NCBI GenBank assembly: GCA_964509425.1
Contig: CAZDWZ010000002.1
Location: 310,001-374,000, forward strand
Origin: CAZDWZ01 sp964509425
GTDB taxonomy: Bacteria; Bdellovibrionota_C; UBA2361; SZUA-149; CAZDWZ01
Direction: 5' to 3'
DNA: 64,000 nucleotides
Of this stretch, positions 7,975 to 15,494 are shown piece by piece (position 1 is the stretch's first letter; every line of letters starts with the position of its first letter). A program made the position numbers and the translations under genes. Below the pieces are notes generated by a model, which saw only the letters and a list, made by a program, of their open reading frames with translations, was not told the DNA's origin and made no database searches.

Positions 7975-8664
7975 CTACCCCGGCATGTCCCACGCGATTT
8001 GCGCCACCGGCTTGATGAAGCCCCGAGGGAGTGGCAGCGGACTCTGAGCGCCCTCTTCGGGGCACAGCTTCAGGATCAGCTCCCGTTCGCGTAATTCGGG
8101 CGTCAGCAGGCCTTCGAGCGCTTTGCTCCACATCCCCCATCCGAGAGGATTCACCTCGAGGATCACGCCGGTGTGCACGTAGTCGTGATCGAGGCCGAAC
8201 CCCGTCAGCCAGCCGGTCAGCTCCCCGGGGTCAGTGAATTGGGCCGCGTCGACGACCTCCGGGCACGCATACACCCCGTCCAAGATGCCGTGCGGCTTGC
8301 CGAAGGTCCGTCTGTTCTTCGGCGAGATGTCCACCCAGTAGCGGTTCATCAAGTCCCAGAGCGGCTTCATCGTCCCGAGGTACAGCTTGGGCACTTGCTC
8401 CGCATACTTCTGCAGTTCGCCGAGGTTCCAGACGAACCCCGGAGAGTGCTCGTGCATCGCGTTCACCATCTCGGCCAGCGCCTGGAAGGTGGTCACCCCC
8501 GCAGTGAGATCGATCAGAACTGCTCCTTCCCTCCGGAGTCCCGCCACCAGCGGTCTCAGACGTTCGTCTTCGACCGGCGGGTAGCCGCGGCCACCCTTCA
8601 GCGTGCAGTATTCTTTCTGGCTCAGGTACCACTCGGACTTCTTGAGCGTTTGCAGAATCGACAT
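7975..8664 (-). CDS. Tandem-unit protein B (unknown family)
   Basis: Not recognised. A 229-aa paralogue of the preceding unit A protein, colinear along its whole length apart from a 5-residue shorter segment near residue 75. The same conserved blocks are present (CTLKGGRGYPPV, VPKLYLGTMKPL, NRYWVDISPKNRR, GLDHDYVHTGV, SPLPLP). No signal peptide or membrane helix. GGGAG lies 7 bases before the ATG, next to the leader's closing stem. Duplication of gene, leader and 3' hairpin together indicates one expression cassette copied in tandem. The island context and higher GC suggest horizontal origin. Confidence 0.8.
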   Translation of the reverse strand: MSILQTLKKSEWYLSQKEYCTLKGGRGYPPVEDERLRPLVAGLRREGAVLIDLTAGVTTFQALAEMVNAMHEHSPGFVWNLGELQKYAEQVPKLYLGTMKPLWDLMNRYWVDISPKNRRTFGKPHGILDGVYACPEVVDAAQFTDPGELTGWLTGFGLDHDYVHTGVILEVNPLGWGMWSKALEGLLTPELRERELILKLCPEEGAQSPLPLPRGFIKPVAQIAWDMPG

Positions 8665-8676
8665 GACCCGTCTCCC

Positions 8677-8765
8677 AACCTTCGATTGCCTCCGACTGCG
8701 GAGGCTTCATTTAACAACGGAGATTCCCTCCGCTACATCAGTGGGACCCTGATCTAGCGAAGGTT
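8677..8765 (-). promoter_or_regulatory. Structured cloverleaf-like leader, unit B
   Basis: 89-nt leader: an 8-bp closing stem (8758-8765 with 8677-8684) around three hairpins of 5 bp (8749-8753/8737-8741), 5 bp (8728-8732/8718-8722) and 7 bp (8699-8705/8688-8694, loop of 4). The architecture matches copy A. The start codon is 13 bases beyond the closing stem. The shape suggests a cis-acting RNA switch or a protein-binding leader. It is not a tRNA: there is no T-loop, CCA end or standard stem lengths. Confidence 0.6.
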
Positions 8766-8845
8766 AATTTCGTCTCTCTGTGAATTGGGAAGGAACAACT
8801 CTCTGCGGCGTTTCTAACTTAGACTACAGCCTGCATTGTTTGGAG

Positions 8846-8883
8846 AATTATGCGATCTCGATTGGAGGTCATGTGCGGAAAAC
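8846..8883 (-). promoter_or_regulatory. Conserved 38-bp block upstream of leader B
   Basis: Partner of the block at 7548-7585; only three mismatches, all clustered in one triplet. It lies about 185 bases before the unit B start, which would give a leader long enough to contain the cloverleaf. Confidence 0.4.
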
Positions 8884-9051
8884 AATCCGACGGATGGCGC
8901 GCAGAAATTTTTGATTCTGCTAAGTTTTGTTCGCAGGAAAAGGTCACGCGTTGGTCATTCTCCTGCGTTTTTCCTGCAACGCACCAGGTAAATGGCGAGA
9001 GGGAGGAATCCGCGTAGGCGCGCATCCGATTGTTTGTTGTGCGGAGACCGC

Positions 9052-11520
9052 CTATCGGAACGCGAAGATCTTTCCGAGGTCGATCGAGTCGCCGTTTTGG
9101 CTGCTCCTTATTCGCACGACATCGGCAGCGAGCACTCCCGACGGTCGACTGCGCAAGACGAGCGCACCGTACTGGTCACTCCCCAACGGAAGATTGAGAT
9201 GACCTTTCAGCTCATAGTCACGTCCGCTGTTTGCCGGGACTTTGAACGTTCTCGTTCCGAGAAGCACGCCCAGATACGAATAGGCATCGACATCGACCTC
9301 TACTTCACCGGCTGAGGTATTAAAAACCTTTAACCAGTTCAACTGTTCGAGGAAAACGTTGTAACTCGAGAAAACCTCACCGGAGACGAGAAGTTTTCCG
9401 GGCGCATTGTAGGCATCCGACACACTGCCGTCGGGTTTGAAAAAGTACACTGTCGATTTCACCAAGACGGGAGAATTGCTCGTCGAGAAGATTCTCGCAT
9501 ATCCGGCTTCACCGGGCCGAAGCACTTCATTCATGTCGAAATGAGCCTGCTGCATGGAATCAAAATCGTAGTCTGCGTCGAGCAGGCGCTCTCCGAAGTT
9601 GCTGTCGACCGTGACGTGAATCGTCTGATCCTCTTCCGTCAGGTTACTCAGTTCCAGATAATTTACACCGCCGGCACCCCGTGAGACCGACACGAACTGG
9701 GGGACGCTGAAACCCTGTTCGAGTTTATCAGCGAGGCCGAACGAGAATGTCGATGGAAAGAGGCCGACCGGCGAATCGCCACCGTACCGAAACAACTCTC
9801 CGCCGTAAGGGGACGTTGGATCATCTGGGATCACATGGACGGTGCCCGATCTTCCGAGAACGAGATCTTCATGACCTGCCGCGATATCACGTCTTCCTTG
9901 CGGCGGGATATATACGCGAAGAGTCGAAAAGAGTGCGCCGACTCCGAGATATCTTCTCACCGTAAACCACTTCCCGACCGTCATGTGGTGATTGGACAAC
10001 TGGAGCCAGTTAAGAACCACGTTGCCCAATTGCGATGGATTGCGGCTCGGTTGATTCGTGTTCCACGATGCAAAACTACTTCCGAAAATCGAATTCTGAT
10101 GCTCGCGGATGAGTTCGTATTGAACTTCGTCGACGCCGAACTTGTAGAGCGCGGTATGTCCGTCGATTGCTCCCGGTGGTGAGAACGTTACTCTCGCGAG
10201 CCCGTATTCGTTTTCCGCGAAACCTTCGAGGATTTCAAGCGGGAAGTCGAACTCCTGCTTCGGTCCGAGATCAAAGGACTGCGAAGAACGAACAAAGCCG
10301 TTAATGTCGAGAATCTCTATCGTAACCGTTGCTGTCCCGCTGTCCAGTTTGTTGAAGAACACGGCCAAGTTCGACTGATCGAGGAAACCGTTCCAAACAA
10401 AATAGAAGAGATTCTGGAGTACAAATCCCACCTGCCGGAAATCCGGAGTTCCATCTCCGTCGGAATCTGGAATCGGCAGTGGTGAGGAGAACAATCGATC
10501 ATCCAAACCGTCGGAGTTTAGGTCCGTGAATCCGTCGATGAGCCCATCAAAGTTTGTATCGTAGCTGGCACCCCCACCCTCCGTGATGTCGAGAAGTCCG
10601 TCGTTATCGCTGTCCAAGTCGAGGTAATCAGCAGTTCCGTCGCCATCCGTATCAGGACAAACCGCTTGACCACATTCGACCGAGTCAGGGATTCCGTCAT
10701 TTTCAGAATCGAGGTCGAGGTAATCTGGAACGCCATCCAAATCCGAGTCCACGCAAAAGCTATTGGACGACTCGGTCGCGTTTGGCGTGCCGTCTCCGTC
10801 GTCATCATCACCCGGGACGCAAAAGCACCCGTTGTCCAAGGTGTCCGTGCGGTAGTTGTCGAAGTAGAGATCGTAAGTTGGATCTCCCCAGTTGTATCCC
10901 TGAATGATCGACGACCGAAACGAGACTGTTCCCCTCAACACGGGGTCCGAGTAGACAAGCACGTTATTGACCCGATACTGCACGGCCGTGCACGTGAGTG
11001 ATATTGTCAAACGATACCAATTACCGACCGCGATTGGATGATTGAGGTCGACCCACCCGATCGAATCATCAAAAACTCGAAATCTTAAAATCCCTTCCGA
11101 CGTAATCCCGAACGTCGGGTACTTGCTCACCGCAGCCGTATTATCTATTCCCACCGCCCAAAGATCCGCACGTCGCCGTGATGTCGCCCAATCCGGTGCG
11201 ACGTAGATATCAATCTGCGCCGTCACCGCGCCGGGGGTGAGAAACGCACGTCCTTGTGTGTTGTAGAACGTCGAACTAAATGCCGGCGGCCGATTGGCCT
11301 GTGAGTCGGCTTGGTTGATCTCAACATGAAGGCGATTATCGCCGCCAAAGGGTGCGCTCTCGAAGACCGCCGGCCGGTACCGGTCGGGGTAATAAGCGTC
11401 GGGGACTTCGGAAGGCGCGAGTACCGGCTGTGAATCGAACGGATCTAGTCGAGGAGCTGCTGACGCCTGCGAGCAGGAAAATGCGAGAAAGAACAGAGCG
11501 ATACAGATCAGCCGCGACAT
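9052..11520 (-). CDS. Secreted protein with TSP3-type Ca2+-binding repeats
   Basis: An 822-aa exported protein. A signal peptide (residues 1-22, ending ASAAP) is followed by a beta-rich N-terminal region (30-235) that looks like a lectin/LamG-type fold. Next come Asp-rich thrombospondin type-3-like repeats (about 238-360: DSDLDGVPDYLDLDSENDGIPD-type units) and a long beta-rich C-terminal part (370-822). TSP3 repeats bind calcium and stiffen surface or secreted proteins. No sorting tail is evident. GAGGAAGC precedes the ATG, and an 8-bp inverted repeat lies 21 bases upstream. It is probably cell-surface or extracellular; its specific role is unknown. Confidence 0.85.
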   Translation of the reverse strand: MSRLICIALFFLAFSCSQASAAPRLDPFDSQPVLAPSEVPDAYYPDRYRPAVFESAPFGGDNRLHVEINQADSQANRPPAFSSTFYNTQGRAFLTPGAVTAQIDIYVAPDWATSRRRADLWAVGIDNTAAVSKYPTFGITSEGILRFRVFDDSIGWVDLNHPIAVGNWYRLTISLTCTAVQYRVNNVLVYSDPVLRGTVSFRSSIIQGYNWGDPTYDLYFDNYRTDTLDNGCFCVPGDDDDGDGTPNATESSNSFCVDSDLDGVPDYLDLDSENDGIPDSVECGQAVCPDTDGDGTADYLDLDSDNDGLLDITEGGGASYDTNFDGLIDGFTDLNSDGLDDRLFSSPLPIPDSDGDGTPDFRQVGFVLQNLFYFVWNGFLDQSNLAVFFNKLDSGTATVTIEILDINGFVRSSQSFDLGPKQEFDFPLEILEGFAENEYGLARVTFSPPGAIDGHTALYKFGVDEVQYELIREHQNSIFGSSFASWNTNQPSRNPSQLGNVVLNWLQLSNHHMTVGKWFTVRRYLGVGALFSTLRVYIPPQGRRDIAAGHEDLVLGRSGTVHVIPDDPTSPYGGELFRYGGDSPVGLFPSTFSFGLADKLEQGFSVPQFVSVSRGAGGVNYLELSNLTEEDQTIHVTVDSNFGERLLDADYDFDSMQQAHFDMNEVLRPGEAGYARIFSTSNSPVLVKSTVYFFKPDGSVSDAYNAPGKLLVSGEVFSSYNVFLEQLNWLKVFNTSAGEVEVDVDAYSYLGVLLGTRTFKVPANSGRDYELKGHLNLPLGSDQYGALVLRSRPSGVLAADVVRIRSSQNGDSIDLGKIFAFR

Positions 11521-11540
11521 GCTTCCTCGTGCCGACGATA

Positions 11541-11564
11541 GTTAATTGATTTCTACCAATTAAC
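11541..11564. promoter_or_regulatory. Inverted repeat upstream of TSP3 protein gene
   Basis: Perfect 8-bp arms GTTAATTG and CAATTAAC separated by 8 bases, 21-44 bases before the start codon. The AT-rich symmetric form and position suggest a dimeric repressor operator. No matching copy was seen elsewhere in the window. Confidence 0.35.
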
Positions 11565-11824
11565 TCGACAAGGAATCCGCCGCGCTAAAGACTTAAGTGC
11601 GAAACAATCGTTTGAGCTCGATTTCTCATCCAGGTTTGGCCAGGTTCGATCAGGCGACCGCTCTCCGCGCCTCGTTCGGGGTGTGAGGTCGCTTATGGTT
11701 CATGTTGTTTGGGACGGACATACTGCATCGGTTCTTGAATTGGACGCCCTTCAGGGCGGATAATCGTGACAACGCGTGCCCGGATGGGGTCATCCAAATC
11801 ACAAAAAATTAGGCTCGTTCGAGA

Positions 11825-12529
11825 ATGAATCTTTTTCTCCTCGGAGTTCGGAATTTTGATTTTCCGGGCGGCGTTGCCACTGCGGAGCTTTCTTTGCTGC
11901 AACGGAATACGCTCGACACTCACTTACCAGGCGTAGACTTGGACGCCCTTCCCCTTCCCAGCCCTCTCGCGAGCGTGTCACCCCGTCGAGCGATGGAGTA
12001 CCGACTCGGTAGACTCGCGTCGAACATCGCCTTGGCTTCAATTTCGCCACACAAAGATCTCATTCCGGGGCGAAATGAACACGGAGCTCCCATCTGGCCA
12101 GAGGGACTTTGCGGTGCGATCACACACTGTCAGGAATATTCTGCCGCCGCGGTTGCCGAATCGCGACAGTTTCGAGCTGTCGGACTCGACGTTGAAAACT
12201 GTCTCAGTGAAAAGCTGATCTCTGCCGTGTCAGAACGGTTCATGAATGAACGTGAGCGAAAAATTCTTCGAATGATTAATACCTCGGAAGCCGGCGAAGA
12301 AATGATGTTTACCGCAGGAATTTCGGCCAAGGAGAGCGTTATAAAATGTCTCTATTCATTGGGTGCGAGCTCTGAAATTTCCCAAATTCAGATCCGATCG
12401 GGCAGAAGAAAAAGTCCGATCTCTATCGAATTGGAGGTTGATGGAAGTGAAGAATCCAGTGGAGCGTTTCTCGTCTCGGTTCTTCAGGATAACTTTCGTG
12501 TGTATTCTTCAACCTTTCTGCGCCGCTGA
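11825..12529 (+). CDS. 4'-phosphopantetheinyl transferase, EntD-like
   Basis: A 234-aa Sfp/EntD-type PPTase, which moves 4'-phosphopantetheine from CoA to a serine of acyl or peptidyl carrier proteins. The diagnostic motifs are all present: WPEGLCGAITH (91-101), VGLDVE with catalytic Asp122 and Glu124, and SAKESVIKCLY with Glu170 and Lys173. The N-terminal basic segment with RRAMEYRLGR fits the CoA-binding motif of the EntD subgroup. No polyketide or peptide synthetase lies nearby, so the carrier protein it serves is encoded elsewhere. No strong ribosome site precedes the ATG. Confidence 0.88.
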   Translation: MNLFLLGVRNFDFPGGVATAELSLLQRNTLDTHLPGVDLDALPLPSPLASVSPRRAMEYRLGRLASNIALASISPHKDLIPGRNEHGAPIWPEGLCGAITHCQEYSAAAVAESRQFRAVGLDVENCLSEKLISAVSERFMNERERKILRMINTSEAGEEMMFTAGISAKESVIKCLYSLGASSEISQIQIRSGRRKSPISIELEVDGSEESSGAFLVSVLQDNFRVYSSTFLRR

Positions 12530-12538
12530 TCACAGCGC

Positions 12539-13159
12539 TCAAGCTCTCCCGCCCTTCGAGTCCGTGGCTCTCCAAAGATACCATGCAGCAAACGAGCGAA
12601 ACGGTCTCCAACGTTCTCCAAATGCGAGAAGCTCTTTCGGCTTGGGGAGTTCGTCATTCCCGTACAAGATTGAAAATCCCTTTTGTACCCCGTAGTCCGT
12701 CGAAGGCAGCACGTCGGGACGGCCGAGCGAAAAGATAAGAAGCATATGCACCGTCCAGGGACCGACGCCTCGCACTTGAGTCAACCGCTCGATGATCTCT
12801 TCATCTTCGAGCCGTTCGAGCATCGCCCACCCTGGAACCACTTTCCGCTCGACGTGCTCCGCCAGACTTTTTATCGAGGCGGTTTTCGAGTTGGAAAGCC
12901 CTGCAGCACGCAAAACACTGTCCGAGGTCTTGAGAACCGACTTCGCCGTGAAGCTCCGCGGCCCTCCATAAATATCGACAACACGCCCCCAGATGGTCTT
13001 TGCCGCCGTGCCGTTTAGCTGTTGATACGTTATCGATTCGGCAATTGCGAGAAACGGCGTTGCCGATCGCGATGGTTTTAGCCCGCATCGCCCCACTTCG
13101 CGAATATGATCACCGAGAATTCGATCTTTCGCGCTCAGGTGCGAGATTGCCTTTTTCAT
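12539..13159 (-). CDS. DNA-3-methyladenine glycosylase II (AlkA-type)
   Basis: A 206-aa HhH-GPD superfamily protein for base excision repair of alkylated bases. The helix-hairpin-helix is LTQVRGVGPWTVHMLL, followed by the catalytic Asp in VLPSTDYGVQ. The ATG at 13159 lies 5 bases after the mutM stop, so the pair forms a repair operon. The longer frame starting at 13246 would overlap mutM heavily and is rejected. It is shorter than E. coli AlkA because the N-terminal TBP-like domain is absent, as in many bacterial MAG/AlkA proteins. Confidence 0.9.
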   Translation of the reverse strand: MKKAISHLSAKDRILGDHIREVGRCGLKPSRSATPFLAIAESITYQQLNGTAAKTIWGRVVDIYGGPRSFTAKSVLKTSDSVLRAAGLSNSKTASIKSLAEHVERKVVPGWAMLERLEDEEIIERLTQVRGVGPWTVHMLLIFSLGRPDVLPSTDYGVQKGFSILYGNDELPKPKELLAFGERWRPFRSFAAWYLWRATDSKGGRA

Positions 13160-13164
13160 ATCGT

Positions 13165-14061
13165 CTATCTCTGGCAGTTTTTGCAGTAATACGTGCTTCG
13201 CCCGGCTTGTACAACGCGCGCGATCAACAGCCCACACTTCCGGCACGGCTGTCCTGCGCGCTCATAGACCGAAAGAAATTCCTGGTGCCCCCCGATTGCC
13301 CCATCGGCCGTTTGAAAGTCGGAGAATGTCGTCCCGGCGTTTTCTATTGCAGTTTCCAAAATGAAACGGACGGACTCACGCAATGAGGCAATTTGTTTCC
13401 GCTTTAATGAACCGGCGAGCGAAAAAGGTGAGATGCCGGCTCGAAAAAGTATCTCGGATGCGTAGATGTTGCCGATGCCGAGCACTCTGTCTTGCCGGAG
13501 CAGCCAGGGCTTGATTGGCTGCGACGATTTCGAAAGGAGCGCGCTCAATCGTTCCTCGTTAAAGCTCTCTCCCATCGGGTCGAGCCCCTGGTCCTCAAGA
13601 CTGGAAAGGGACGACAAAATTTCGAGAGTTCCAAAACGTCTCGGATCGAAGAAAAGCAGATCACCCTGCGCGCTCGAGAAACGTATCCGGAGATGCTTCG
13701 GTTTCAGAGATACGGTGTGAACGTAGGGCATTCTGGCAAACGTTGATTCTGCGTCATCAACTGAGAACGATTGCGGCTCTTCACCGGGTACTCGTATTCG
13801 CTCCGAGTCTGGAAGCCAGAAAAGCCGTCCCGACATTCGCAGGTGAATCACCAAATAGCTCTCACTCCTCGGCTCTCCCGATAAAGCAATCACGATGTGT
13901 TTTCCAATTCGCCGGACGCCGATGACCTGCTGCCCTTGGAAGCAGAAGTCTCGAAGATGAGAGAGCTTTTCATCAAAGACGCGATGACCGGTGAACGTCT
14001 TTCCCTGAACGGCCGGTCTCAGGCCTCGGACGACAGTTTCTACTTCCGGCAACTCAGGCAT
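13165..14061 (-). CDS. mutM: Formamidopyrimidine-DNA glycosylase
   Basis: A 298-aa Fpg protein that excises oxidised purines such as 8-oxoguanine and cuts the abasic strand. The invariant start MPELPEVETV supplies the catalytic Pro1 and Glu2 of the mature protein. Lys54 lies in GKHIV. The H2TH domain includes GIGNIYASEILFRAGISP, and the C-terminal zinc finger has CRKCG and CKNC pairs. Downstream comes an AlkA-type glycosylase 5 bases away, a coherent base-excision-repair operon. Confidence 0.96.
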   Translation of the reverse strand: MPELPEVETVVRGLRPAVQGKTFTGHRVFDEKLSHLRDFCFQGQQVIGVRRIGKHIVIALSGEPRSESYLVIHLRMSGRLFWLPDSERIRVPGEEPQSFSVDDAESTFARMPYVHTVSLKPKHLRIRFSSAQGDLLFFDPRRFGTLEILSSLSSLEDQGLDPMGESFNEERLSALLSKSSQPIKPWLLRQDRVLGIGNIYASEILFRAGISPFSLAGSLKRKQIASLRESVRFILETAIENAGTTFSDFQTADGAIGGHQEFLSVYERAGQPCRKCGLLIARVVQAGRSTYYCKNCQR

Positions 14062-14213
14062 CGAGCACCGTTTGTGTCATACCGACATATCCGCCCAATT
14101 TAGGTGATGTAAGTGAATAGAATTTCAACAAAAATCGGTGCGAAACCTCACGCCTTGTTCGGGCATCTAATTCTGATGGGACGAAGGTAGGTCCCGAATT
14201 TGAACGAAATCTC

Positions 14214-15095
14214 ATGTCCCGGCAGGTTCTTGTCATAGACTCCAATTCCGCCGTGCAGGCTATCGCACTGCTCGCGTTGAAACATGCGGATTGCTCGGTG
14301 AAGGCCCTCACGGACGGGACCAAAGCCATCGAGGCGATCCAAAAGTTAAAACCACATCTTGTGCTCTGCGCCAAGGAGATTGCCGGAATAAATGCGCTTG
14401 ATCTCTGCAAGCAAGTCCGGCGGAATTCCCCGGAGACTTTGTTCATTCTGCTCGCCCCTGCTGAGACGCCAAAGGAAGTCGTCGAGCAAGCCAAGACTCA
14501 AGGCTACAACGACGTACTTTTCAAGCCATTTAAGTCGAACCGCCTGAAGGACTCGGTGCTTCGTGTTTTTGAAGGCGCCGGCGGATTAAACCTCGAACCG
14601 GGAGAAGGTATCTCGCTGCATCTCTCCGACAAACTCACTCGAACGATGGTCGAGAGAGTTCTCGGTCATCTGAGCATCGCGGCACTTCCTGCCGGAAAAC
14701 CGCCGAAAACGGCTGCGCTCCTTATTGCCGATTCGAAGATCTCTCAAGATTTGATTAGCTGCGGCCGCCCGATTCTTGTGCTTTGCGATGTCAGCGAAGT
14801 TACGGCCACACTTCAGAAATCGCCGAGCGTCCAGCTCGTGTCTCGGCCGCTCAGTTACTCGACTTTAGTACAGGCCATCGGAAATTATGTGACGCTCCCC
14901 GAGCAAGCCCTCAGATCACATCTCCGACCACTTGAAAGCGGCGAAGTGAGTTTATACGCCGCAAAAACTTCCGCCGCGATCTTCGCGTCGCTCATCAGCC
15001 AGCCCTGCTTCCAACAGCGGAACTGGGAGCAAGCGGCGGACATCGCCCGCGAAGAAGTCATGAAGCTTGGCCGGGAGCTCGACGGGAGGAAGTAG
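14214..15095 (+). CDS. Degenerate receiver-domain protein
   Basis: A 293-aa protein. Residues 1-125 form a CheY-like receiver fold: MSRQVLVIDSNSAVQ, LKPHLVLCAKEIAGINALDL, FILLAPAE and LFKPFKSNRL with the conserved Lys. The phosphoacceptor Asp is replaced (LVLCAKE instead of LVLLDLxMP) and the acidic pocket is reduced to one Asp, so ordinary phosphorylation is not expected. Residues 140-235 look like a second, more eroded receiver (ILVLCDVSEV, LVSRPLSYSTLVQAIG). No output domain is recognisable. It may be a pseudo-receiver scaffold working through protein contacts. Confidence 0.75.
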   Translation: MSRQVLVIDSNSAVQAIALLALKHADCSVKALTDGTKAIEAIQKLKPHLVLCAKEIAGINALDLCKQVRRNSPETLFILLAPAETPKEVVEQAKTQGYNDVLFKPFKSNRLKDSVLRVFEGAGGLNLEPGEGISLHLSDKLTRTMVERVLGHLSIAALPAGKPPKTAALLIADSKISQDLISCGRPILVLCDVSEVTATLQKSPSVQLVSRPLSYSTLVQAIGNYVTLPEQALRSHLRPLESGEVSLYAAKTSAAIFASLISQPCFQQRNWEQAADIAREEVMKLGRELDGRK

Positions 15096-15312
15096 AACCG
15101 TTCGACGAGCCGTCCTCTGCAAAAAGCCAGATCCCAACAAAAACGATCGCACCGAGAACGGCGATCGGAAAAATATACGACCGAAGGAGCATTGCGAGCG
15201 CCCCTGCCGCCACTCCGACAAAAAATGCGGGAACGGGCGCAGACTCGACGTTGTTCTTAAACAGCCCGCGAATCTGAGCGAACTTCTCTCGAACTGCATT
15301 CTTCGTGATCAT
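15058..15312 (-). CDS. Small single-helix or hairpin membrane protein
   Basis: An 84-aa protein with a basic N-terminus (MITKNAVREKFAQIRGLF) and a hydrophobic region at about 28-65 that could span the membrane once or twice. The tail is short, Ser- and Gly-rich. Its 3' end overlaps the end of the receiver-like gene on the other strand by about 38 bases. Not recognised as a named family; composition and length favour a real small inner-membrane protein. Confidence 0.55.
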   Translation of the reverse strand: MITKNAVREKFAQIRGLFKNNVESAPVPAFFVGVAAGALAMLLRSYIFPIAVLGAIVFVGIWLFAEDGSSNGSTSSRRAPGQAS

Positions 15313-15494
15313 AGGGCTCCAACTCCAATCTCGTTCTAATTGTATCGACCGAGCTTCGCCAAAGCTGCTGAGTGTGAGAAACTTGAGGCGAAGCTTCTAA
15401 GCTGTGGGAAATACTCAACCACAGCGAATGGATAACTTTTAACATTTGCGCTAGAACTTGCATAAGATTTTCCAGTCCGGAAGGAGGACTTCAG

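Noticed and set aside
6658..8757. Long plus-strand frames of 233 and 194 aa antisense to the tandem-unit genes
   Set aside because: They mirror the GC-rich codon pattern of the real genes and are His/Arg/Val-rich without protein-like structure.
8677..8765. The cloverleaf-like leader as a real tRNA
   Set aside because: Stem lengths are 8/5/5/7, there is no T-loop consensus, no anticodon arm of standard form and no CCA-type end.
11696..11815. Minus-strand frame ending YVRPKQHEP before the PPTase gene
   Set aside because: Coding-like for only about 35 codons, no convincing start or ribosome site, and it runs into the PPTase gene.
15440..15475. Sigma-54-like promoter before the PEP-CTERM gene
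   Set aside because: TTGCA is present but the required GG at -24 is missing.
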